From assembly GCA_005889515.1 (NCBI GenBank), contig VBHE01000069.1, positions 21,180 through 31,593 of the forward strand: a stretch of DNA of 10,414 nucleotides, read 5' to 3'. The notes beneath the pieces were generated by a model that was not told the origin of the DNA, ran no database searches, and saw nothing but the letters and a program-made list of their open reading frames with translations. The translations under genes were made by a program, and so were the position numbers. Below are positions 6,803-10,414 of the stretch, piece by piece. Position 1 is the stretch's first letter. Every line of letters begins with the position of its first letter. Source of the stretch: Chloroflexota bacterium (GTDB lineage: Bacteria > Chloroflexota > Dormibacteria > Aeolococcales > Aeolococcaceae).

Positions 6803-6979
6803 ATGAATGTCCCCCTCTGCCCGCGCTGCTGGTGCCCCCACTCCATGGCGCGTCCGTGCGGCGCCAGTACCGCGCGGGCTAGGTGCCACCCTGGCGGCAC
6901 GAACGAGCAGCAGCGCCTCGCCGACCACGCCGAGCGCAACGCCATCGATCGCTTCCTGCGGCTGCGGAGCGCGGGCTGA
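6803..6979 (+). CDS. Small Cys-rich (zinc-ribbon-like) protein, 58 aa
   Basis: A 58-residue frame begins at ATG 6803, with GAGG at 6791-6794 placed 8 nt upstream, and ends with TGA at 6977-6979. Its N-terminal half is Cys/His-rich (CPRCWCPHS, then Cys19 and Cys28-His29), suggesting a small metal-binding fold. The C-terminal half (TNEQQRLADHAERNAIDRFL) is an amphipathic helix. No family is recognised. Residues about 19-45 are encoded by the 79-bp block repeated inside the TreT-like gene. The block reads like ordinary protein here but not there, which suggests this may be the original location. It precedes the CsbD-like gene by 67 nt, probably on one transcript from the AT-rich promoter. Confidence 0.5.
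   Translation: MNVPLCPRCWCPHSMARPCGASTARARCHPGGTNEQQRLADHAERNAIDRFLRLRSAG
6858..6936 (-). repeat. 79-bp inverted repeat, copy 2
   Basis: A perfect reverse-complement copy of 5776-5854, 1003 bp away, lying inside the 58-residue Cys-rich ORF. No terminal repeats, target-site duplication or transposase suggest an insertion sequence. Confidence 0.95.
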
Positions 6980-7046
6980 GGATGACTGCGAGCCGGCGCG
7001 TCTGTACGCGGCGGCACCAATCGACCACATCGGGAGGAGACCGACC

Positions 7047-7250
7047 ATGACCGGAGACGCGGATCGACTGGCAGGGAAGACCAAGGAGCTGGGCGGCAAG
7101 GTGACCGGTGACCGGGAGCTCGAGACCGAGGGGAAGACCCAGCACGCGGAGGGGAAGGCCGAGAATGCGATCGACGACGCGGCCGCCAAGGTGAAGGGGA
7201 GCGTGAACGCGGTGAAGGACAAGCTCTCGCGAGACGACACGACGCGTTAG
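7047..7250 (+). CDS. CsbD-like stress protein
   Basis: A 67-residue, highly charged, helical protein of the CsbD type. It shows the DRLAGKTKELGGKVTGDREL opening and the repeated E-G-K-x(n)-A/E-G-K-A spacing (EGKTQHAEGKAENA, then AAAKVKGSVNAVKDKL). Length and pattern are normal for the family, which is induced by general stress in several bacteria (sigma-B dependent in Bacillus). Its molecular action is unknown. ATG 7047 is set by GGGAGGAG at 7032-7039, 7 nt upstream; the frame extends further upstream without family similarity. The stop codon TAG overlaps the AGGAGG ribosome site of the next ORF (7249-7254). Confidence 0.9.
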   Translation: MTGDADRLAGKTKELGGKVTGDRELETEGKTQHAEGKAENAIDDAAAKVKGSVNAVKDKLSRDDTTR

Positions 7251-7260
7251 GAGGCGTCGC

Positions 7261-7381
7261 GATGGCGCGCACCGTCCACGCCCCGCAGGCTGTCCCGTGG
7301 TCGAGATGGAGCATCGTCAGGTCGTCGAGCGCGGTCCACTCGAGGACCAGGTTGTCCGTGAGGGCGTCGGTGCGCGCCATC
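7261..7381. repeat. 121-bp segment bounded by perfect 14-bp inverted repeats; candidate invertible element
   Basis: GATGGCGCGCACCG at 7261-7274 recurs as its exact reverse complement at 7368-7381. The ATG inside the left repeat (7262) is the start codon served by AGGAGG at 7249-7254. The segment between the repeats has coding character only on the minus strand. Inverting it would place that coding strand in frame behind the same start and in frame with the downstream part. A further 6-bp pairing (7278-7283 with 7362-7367) extends the repeats after a 3-nt bulge on the left side, so the region could also act simply as a long RNA hairpin after csbD. Confidence 0.6.
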
Positions 7382-7462
7382 CGTCGTCGTCTCCGGCCCC
7401 CGCCGGCGGGCCGGGCACCGCCGAGGGTCACACCGCCCGAGGCTCCGGTGACCGTGGCATGA
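7262..7462 (+). CDS. Hypothetical 66-residue ORF whose 5' half appears inverted
   Basis: ATG 7262 has an ideal ribosome site (AGGAGG, spacing 7 nt) and follows the CsbD-like gene immediately. Read as it stands, the protein is Ser/Arg/Val-rich and unlike a natural one (VPWSRWSIVRSSSAVHSR). With 7261-7381 inverted, the same start and frame would give MARTDALTDNLVLEWTALDD, then LTMLHLDHGTACGAW, VRAI and an Arg/Pro-rich tail, with no stop. Hand-counted GC at codon positions 1/2/3 over the 32 internal codons is 44/69/94% as found and 69/44/94% when flipped; only the second fits high-GC coding sequence. I recognise no family in either version. The present orientation may be an off state or a fixed inversion. 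Confidence 0.4.
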   Translation: MARTVHAPQAVPWSRWSIVRSSSAVHSRTRLSVRASVRAIRRRLRPPPAGRAPPRVTPPEAPVTVA

Positions 7463-7468
7463 TATATT
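7460..7468 (+). promoter_or_regulatory. Extended -10 promoter TGATATATT
   Basis: An isolated AT-rich stretch in GC-rich sequence carries TATATT (7463-7468) preceded by TG plus one base, the extended -10 form, 34 nt before ATG 7503. No -35 box is evident, as is usual for extended -10 promoters. The TGA stop of the preceding 66-residue ORF (7460-7462) forms part of the element. Confidence 0.5.
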
Positions 7469-7502
7469 TAGTAGCACATTCTATGCACTTGGAGATGTAC
7501 CA

Positions 7503-7799
7503 ATGGATCGCGTCGACGACGAGTTCCGCGCCAGGCGCGGGACGACGGTCTCCGACACGTCGATGAAGGAGGAGGCCGACCCCAGCAACAAGGCCCAGGA
7601 CCTCGACCAGGTCAAGCGGAAGCTGAAGGCTGAGACAGCTCGAGAGGGCGGCGGCGTCGTCGGCGGGGTGAAGGCCGCCTTCCATCACGCCGACCGGGAG
7701 CTCGCCGGCGAATACGAGCGCCGCGAGGACCCCGACGCACGCCGGAACCCCGATGCGCCGATGCGGGAGCAGCAGCCGCCCGAGGAGGGCCGGCAATGA
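7503..7799 (+). CDS. Small hydrophilic, charged hypothetical protein (98 aa)
   Basis: A 98-residue, strongly charged protein without hydrophobic segments except a short GGGVVGGVKAAF stretch. It contains a Lys/Glu/Gln helix-prone region (QDLDQVKRKLKAETAREG), then acidic and basic clusters to the end. No family is recognised; composition resembles hydrophilins and other disordered stress proteins. GGAG at 7491-7494 is 8 nt before ATG 7503, and an extended -10 promoter lies directly upstream. It is the first gene of a tight three-gene run. Its TGA (7797-7799) overlaps the next ATG, implying translational coupling. Confidence 0.7.
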   Translation: MDRVDDEFRARRGTTVSDTSMKEEADPSNKAQDLDQVKRKLKAETAREGGGVVGGVKAAFHHADRELAGEYERREDPDARRNPDAPMREQQPPEEGRQ

Positions 7800-8014
7800 G
7801 GGCTCGCACCACCGGGCTGCCGACCCTGGCCCGCGACCCGGGGCCGGACCCGGGGCCGATACCTCCCACCCGGCTCCCCGACCCGGCGCCGAAGCCTCTC
7901 CCCGATCCGCTGCCGGGCGAAACCCCGCACCCCTCGCCGCCGGGACAGGGGCAGCCAGCCCCCGAACTCATCCCGCCCGGCCCTGCGACGGTGCCGAGCC
8001 CGCTGCCGACGTAG
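7796..8014 (+). CDS. Proline-rich small hypothetical protein (72 aa)
   Basis: About a third of the 72 residues are Pro, mostly in PGPDPGPIPP, LPDPAPKPLPDPLPG and similar degenerate P-x-P blocks; no fold or signal peptide is evident. Support for translation comes from the ATGA overlap with the upstream stop and from GGAGG at 7784-7788, 7 nt before the ATG. It is probably an extended, disordered chain. Function is unknown. The minus strand reads as Gly-rich sequence with no ribosome site and is not preferred. Confidence 0.55.
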   Translation: MRARTTGLPTLARDPGPDPGPIPPTRLPDPAPKPLPDPLPGETPHPSPPGQGQPAPELIPPGPATVPSPLPT

Positions 8015-8036
8015 CCGGATGACGGAGGTGAATGAG

Positions 8037-8282
8037 GTGAGAAACGGCCAGGACCGACGACATCAGCGGGACTCGCTCGAGGAGGCCGGTCAACGCGCCA
8101 CCGAGGAGGGCTCGGAGACGAGCGGGCTCCCCTCGGAGGCCGGGCTGTCCCCCGGCGCCGGCAACACGCCGGACAGCACGACCCATGTCGACTCGTCTCG
8201 AGTCCATGACGAGATCCCAGTGCATCCCAGCCTCGGAGCACCACCGCGTGGGGGGCACGCCGACCACGACGACAGCGACTGA
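8037..8282 (+). CDS. Polar, disordered hypothetical protein (81 aa)
   Basis: GTG 8037 is preferred over the in-frame ATG 8019: GGAGG at 8024-8028 is 8 nt before 8037 but lies downstream of 8019. The product is very polar (RNGQDRRHQRDSLEEAGQR, then Ser/Gly/Glu/Pro stretches, ending GGHADHDDSD) with no hydrophobic core, so it is probably intrinsically disordered. The His/Asp-rich end could bind metal, which is speculation. It is the third gene of the 7503-8282 run and ends before a strong hairpin. No family is recognised. Confidence 0.6.
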   Translation: MRNGQDRRHQRDSLEEAGQRATEEGSETSGLPSEAGLSPGAGNTPDSTTHVDSSRVHDEIPVHPSLGAPPRGGHADHDDSD

Positions 8283-8358
8283 GGCCGAGGCACGGGATGA
8301 GGGCCGTGCGGAGCGACGCTCTGATCCTTCACGCCCGTCGCCGGCCACCGTGTGCCGA

Positions 8359-8399
8359 CCGGCCCTGAGCCGGCGCCGCTGAGGCGCCTCAAGGGCCGG
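8359..8399. terminator. Bidirectional hairpin between convergent genes
   Basis: CCGGCCCT (8359-8366) pairs with 8392-8399, GAG with CTC, and an inner GGCGCC/GGCGCC stem (8372-8377 with 8383-8388) closes on a 5-nt loop. It lies after the plus-strand gene ending at 8282 and overlaps the last codons of the minus-strand gene ending at 8389, so it may terminate both. There is no T-run. Confidence 0.55.
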
Positions 8400-8625
8400 G
8401 TGAACCTGCACCTCGGCGCTGCCGGCCACTCCGTCGCCTCCCGCGCAACCGGTTGACCAGGGCGCAGACCAGGACTCCGTCGGCGGCGGCCGCAACCAGG
8501 AGCGGAATCGCCACGACCGGTGAGGGACCACTCGCGAGGCTCGACTCGATGACGACGACGGCGACTGCGGCTGCGAGCAGAAGGAACGCCACCGACGCCA
8601 CGCTACGCACAATCACGGCTGTCAC
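8389..8625 (-). CDS. Small membrane protein with two predicted helices (78 aa)
   Basis: A 78-residue protein with two hydrophobic segments, SVASVAFLLLAAAVAVVVIE (about residues 8-29) and VVAIPLLVAAAADGVLVCAL (about 36-57), joined by a short SSLASGPSP loop. An Arg-rich cytoplasmic tail (RLRGRRRSGRQRR) follows. By the positive-inside rule both ends should be cytoplasmic. No family is recognised. The start is taken as GTG 8625, but no good ribosome site is visible and GTG codons at 8616 and 8610 are alternatives. A TACAGT-N8-ACTGTA palindrome lies about 30 bp upstream. It converges with the 7503-8282 operon. Confidence 0.6.
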   Translation of the reverse strand: MTAVIVRSVASVAFLLLAAAVAVVVIESSLASGPSPVVAIPLLVAAAADGVLVCALVNRLRGRRRSGRQRRGAGSPGP

Positions 8626-8655
8626 ACTGGGCGGCGGGGCTCGTTCATCGCTCCA

Positions 8656-8675
8656 TACAGTCTGCGCGCACTGTA
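8656..8675. promoter_or_regulatory. Palindrome TACAGT-N8-ACTGTA, possible operator
   Basis: Six-base inverted arms are separated by 8 bp (centre-to-centre 14 bp) in an otherwise gene-free stretch, about 30 bp upstream of the minus-strand membrane gene. Size and position suit a dimeric repressor site. The rest of 8626-8780 shows no gene or other clear signal. Confidence 0.35.
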
Positions 8676-8780
8676 CCGACCGTGGCTATGGCACCACGTG
8701 CTGACGGCCCGACAGCTTTGTCAACTTCAGCCGAGAAGAATCGCATCACCAACGGCCGGTGACGGTGTGTCATGGATCAG

Positions 8781-8816
8781 CTCGACCCGCGCTCCCGAGG
8801 GGGTGCGCGGTCCGAG
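8781..8816 (-). terminator. Hairpin after the CBS/DUF7218-like operon
   Basis: CTCG-ACC-c-GCGC pairs with GCGC-GGT-c-CGAG, with one bulged base on each side and further C/G pairing towards the loop. It starts 7 bp beyond the minus-strand stop at 8823, the place expected for the terminator of the two-gene minus-strand operon. Confidence 0.5.
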
Positions 8817-8822
8817 CCGATG

Positions 8823-8984
8823 TCACTTGTGACTGTTCTTTCCGCCCTTGCGCGACGAGGCGTTGTCGTTCTTGGCGTTGGCGTTGCTGATGGCGGCCGC
8901 GCGCTGCTTCGACATGCCCTTCTCGCGAAGTCCTTCGTATTGCTTGGGGTTCTTGACAGACGAACCATGCGACTTACCTGGCAT
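8823..8984 (-). CDS. DUF7218-like small basic protein (53 aa)
   Basis: A 53-residue, Lys/Arg/Ser/Asn-rich protein reading MPGKSHGSSVKNPKQYEGLR, then EKGMSKQRAAAISNANA and a final SSRKGGKNSHK. The KNPKQYE-x-LR-x-KGMSK-x-RAA core and the SSRKGGK tail match the short actinobacterial family usually labelled DUF7218, recalled from pattern. Its function is unknown; the high charge and lack of a hydrophobic core fit a nucleic-acid-associated or disordered stress protein. AGGAGG (minus, 8998-8993) is 8 nt upstream of ATG 8984 and fills the 15-nt gap after the CBS gene, so the two form an operon. It is followed by a hairpin. Confidence 0.85.
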   Translation of the reverse strand: MPGKSHGSSVKNPKQYEGLREKGMSKQRAAAISNANAKNDNASSRKGGKNSHK

Positions 8985-8999
8985 TCTCCAAGCCTCCTG

Positions 9000-9422
9000 C
9001 TAGCCGTTCGACGACGCCGAGCTGATTCCGGCGAGGGCCGAGCCCGGGTCACGCTCCACCGCCAGATCACCGAGAGAGAGGATGCCCACGATGCGGCCGT
9101 CGTCCATCACCGGGAGCCGGCGGACGGCGCGGCTGCGGAGCATCCGAACCGCGTCGACGATGGGCGTGTCGGACTGCACCGACGCGAGGTCGGAAGTGGG
9201 GACCTCTCCGATGGGAGTCGAGTTCGGGTCGAGCCCGGCCGCGACCGCGCGGACCGCGATGTCGCGATCGGTGACGAGGCCGCAGGCCCTGCCATCGGGC
9301 GCGGTCACGACGACGGCTCCAATGTCGTTGTCGCGCATCGCCTGGGCGCAGTCGCACACCGTCGCAGTGTCGCGCAGGCATACGGGGTTGCCGGTCATCA
9401 CGTCCCGCACCGTCTCCGCCAT
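9000..9422 (-). CDS. Two-CBS-domain protein
   Basis: A 140-residue soluble protein made of a tandem CBS pair (Bateman module). The first domain is at about residues 5-62 (VRDVMTGNPVCLRDTATV, then GAVVVTAPDGRACGLVTDRD), and the second at about 70-128 (ASVQSDTPIVDAVRMLRS, then RRLPVMDDGRIVGILSLGDL). The paired GLVTDRDI and GILSLGDL motifs carry the Asp that contacts ribose in adenine-nucleotide-binding CBS domains. Stand-alone CBS pairs usually sense AMP, ATP or related ligands and act through partners; the partner here is unknown. ATG 9422 has GGAG (9433-9430) 7 nt upstream. It is the first gene of a minus-strand operon with the DUF7218-like gene and is divergent from the membrane gene at 9522. 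Confidence 0.9.
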   Translation of the reverse strand: MAETVRDVMTGNPVCLRDTATVCDCAQAMRDNDIGAVVVTAPDGRACGLVTDRDIAVRAVAAGLDPNSTPIGEVPTSDLASVQSDTPIVDAVRMLRSRAVRRLPVMDDGRIVGILSLGDLAVERDPGSALAGISSASSNG

Positions 9423-9505
9423 CTCATCACTCCGTCGACATCCGGCCGTTCGAGGACCGTCGCGTCGCCTCTTGCCGGGTCTGTCATGGCGATATGTGTC
9501 ATCGT

Positions 9506-9514
9506 TGCTATCAT
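9506..9514 (+). promoter_or_regulatory. Extended -10 promoter TGCTATCAT for a leaderless membrane-protein gene
   Basis: TATCAT (9509-9514) is preceded by TG plus one base. Its end is 7 nt from ATG 9522, which places the expected transcript start at the start codon. No ribosome site precedes ATG 9522, supporting leaderless translation. The island also contains the short palindrome TCATAT-aag-ATATGA (9511-9525). It lies in the 99-bp divergent region shared with the CBS gene, for which no clear promoter is seen. Confidence 0.5.
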
Positions 9515-9521
9515 ATAAGAT

Positions 9522-9866
9522 ATGAGCAACATCGGGGTGCTCGCCATTCGCGGTCTCGCCGGCGGCACCGTCGTCGTCCTCTTCTCGGTGGTGGGCGAGC
9601 TGCTCCGGCCGAAGAGCTTCGCCGGGATCTTCGCGGCGGCCCCCTCGGTCGCGCTGGCGTCGTTGCTCGTGACGACGGCCCTCCGCGGTGAGACCGCCGT
9701 TCGGGCGAGCGCGCTGGGGATGATCGCCGGCGCCATCGCCCTGGTCGCTGCGTGCGTGATCGGCATCGACGCGGTGAAGCGGTTCCGCGCGCTCCGGGGC
9801 TCGGCCGCTTCGATCCTGGCCTGGCTGGTCGTCGCCGCGGGTCTCTACGGAGCGGTGCTCCGGTGA
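9522..9866 (+). CDS. Four-helix membrane protein, DUF3147-like
   Basis: A 114-residue protein with four hydrophobic segments at about residues 5-25, 32-53, 62-84 and 95-112. The core GLAGGTVVVLFSVVGELLRP, then SFAGIFAAAPSVALASLLVT resembles DUF3147-type small membrane proteins; that name is from pattern memory. Function is unknown. The N-terminal part of the next gene repeats the same plan (Gly-rich helix, AG-x(5-6)-A/F-P loop, helix, RG-x-x-x-GA helix), so the two look like diverged tandem paralogues. The stop TGA overlaps the next GTG (GTGA at 9863-9866), implying coupled translation and possibly a heteromeric membrane complex. Confidence 0.8.
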   Translation: MSNIGVLAIRGLAGGTVVVLFSVVGELLRPKSFAGIFAAAPSVALASLLVTTALRGETAVRASALGMIAGAIALVAACVIGIDAVKRFRALRGSAASILAWLVVAAGLYGAVLR

Positions 9867-10414
9867 CCGATCACGTCGACGAGGGCGGCGTCGGTTCCGA
9901 CACCGGCCGGCTGAGGAGCATCCGGCCGCGCGACCTCGCTGTGCGCTTCGCCTTCGGGGCAGCGGTCTCCGTCGTCGCGGGCATCGTCGGGTTCACGGTC
10001 GGCGAACCGGCCGGCGGGGTGCTGCTCGCCTTCCCGGCGATCCTTCCCGCGGCGCTGACCCTCATCGAGTCCCGGGAGGGGACCTCGACCGCCGTCTCGG
10101 ACGTCCGCGGCGCCGTCGTCGGCGCACTCGGCATGCTCGGCTTCGCCGTCGCCGTGGTGGTCCTCTCCGGACGGATTCCCGTCCTGGTCGCACTCCTGGT
10201 CGCGACCGTGACCTGGGCGGCGCTCTCGCCGGCGCTGTACTTCGGCGGCACCCGGATTGCGGGGGTCCTCGGAGAGCAGCGATACCTCCCCGACGTCGCC
10301 GTCGCCGAGGCCGTCCCCGCCGTCGAGGCGCTGCGCCACGCGGGCCTCACCGTCGCCGTGGCCGAGACCTGTTCGGGCGGGGTCCTTTGTGCGCTGCTCA
10401 GCGCGGTGCCCGGC
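9863..10414 (+). CDS. Membrane-anchored CinA C-terminal-like protein (3' end outside window)
   Basis: The frame stays open for 184 codons to the right edge. After a 23-residue polar start it has hydrophobic segments at about residues 25-47, 51-68, 83-101 and 105-127, built like the preceding DUF3147-like protein. A short linker (EQRYLPDVAVAEAVPAVEAL) then leads into LRHAGLTVAVAETCSGGVLC and ALLSAVPG. The last part matches the beginning of the CinA C-terminal domain, whose stand-alone form (PncC) hydrolyses nicotinamide mononucleotide; its usual motif is AESCTGG. Here it is AETCSGG, with Ser and Thr exchanged, so catalysis cannot be assumed. GTG 9863 is chosen for its 4-nt overlap with the upstream stop. 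Most of the CinA-like domain lies beyond the window. Confidence 0.75.
   Translation, partial: MTDHVDEGGVGSDTGRLRSIRPRDLAVRFAFGAAVSVVAGIVGFTVGEPAGGVLLAFPAILPAALTLIESREGTSTAVSDVRGAVVGALGMLGFAVAVVVLSGRIPVLVALLVATVTWAALSPALYFGGTRIAGVLGEQRYLPDVAVAEAVPAVEALRHAGLTVAVAETCSGGVLCALLSAVPG

Noticed and set aside
6858..6936. The 79-bp repeat as an insertion sequence or REP element
   Set aside because: There are only two copies, with no internal inverted repeats, transposase or target duplication. The copy in the mini-gene reads as normal coding sequence.
7261..7381. Integron attC site or MITE
   Set aside because: There is no GTTRRRY/RYYYAAC core, no target duplication, and the segment lies inside a frame with its own ribosome site.
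6784..7431. Long minus-strand frame containing MARTDALTDNLVLEW
   Set aside because: Beyond the 121-bp segment it is only antisense of the CsbD-like and Cys-rich genes, and its ATG lacks a good ribosome site. The protein-like part is better explained as an inverted segment.
7612..8244. Gly/Ser-rich minus-strand frame over the Pro-rich gene
   Set aside because: The plus-strand genes have strong ribosome sites and an ATGA overlap. The minus frame is the mirror of Pro codons.

Overview
The window is GC-rich (roughly two thirds G+C or more) with strong AGGAGG-type ribosome sites, short overlapping operons and a furA-katG gene pair. Together with a TreT-type trehalose glycosyltransferase, CsbD-like, DUF7218-like and WYRW-ending hydrophobic mini-proteins, this points to an actinobacterium (Actinomycetota), probably from soil. 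That placement is inference. No rRNA, complete tRNA, CRISPR array, transposase or recombinase gene was found.

Layout. Positions 1-940 hold the 3' part of an exported-looking Ser/Thr-linker protein. Positions 1081-1311 hold a 5'-truncated ABM-like fragment. Positions 1402-4080 form a peroxide-defence unit: a promoter, a furA repressor gene broken by an internal deletion of about 76 nt, an intact katG, and a 17-bp-stem terminator-like hairpin. Positions 4258-4757 (minus) are the relic of a family-2 glycosyltransferase in three frames. Positions 4935-6368 encode a TreT-like GT4 enzyme with one stretch replaced by sequence that recurs, inverted, 1 kb downstream. From 6546 to 9422 lies an island of small stress-type genes on both strands: a hydrophobic protein, a Cys-rich mini-protein, a CsbD-like protein, a 66-codon ORF whose 5' half looks inverted, three polar or Pro-rich proteins in an overlapping operon, a 2-TM protein, a DUF7218-like protein and a two-CBS-domain protein. 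From 9522 to the right edge is a coupled pair of membrane genes, the second fused to the start of a CinA C-terminal-like domain.

How it fits together. KatG (peroxide), TreT (trehalose), CsbD-like and hydrophilic proteins, and the CBS sensor protein all suit desiccation, osmotic or oxidative stress. Several gene starts are preceded by short AT-rich islands with similar CTATCA-containing promoter-like sequence, so co-regulation is plausible but unproven.

The most unusual features are two sequence rearrangements. One is a 121-bp segment bounded by perfect 14-bp inverted repeats. It sits directly behind a ribosome site and reads as good coding sequence only when flipped. The other is a perfect 79-bp inverted duplication shared by the TreT gene and a mini-gene. 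With the broken furA, the GT2 relic and the ABM fragment, the locus looks prone to small deletions, inversions and templated insertions. Assembly error should be excluded first.
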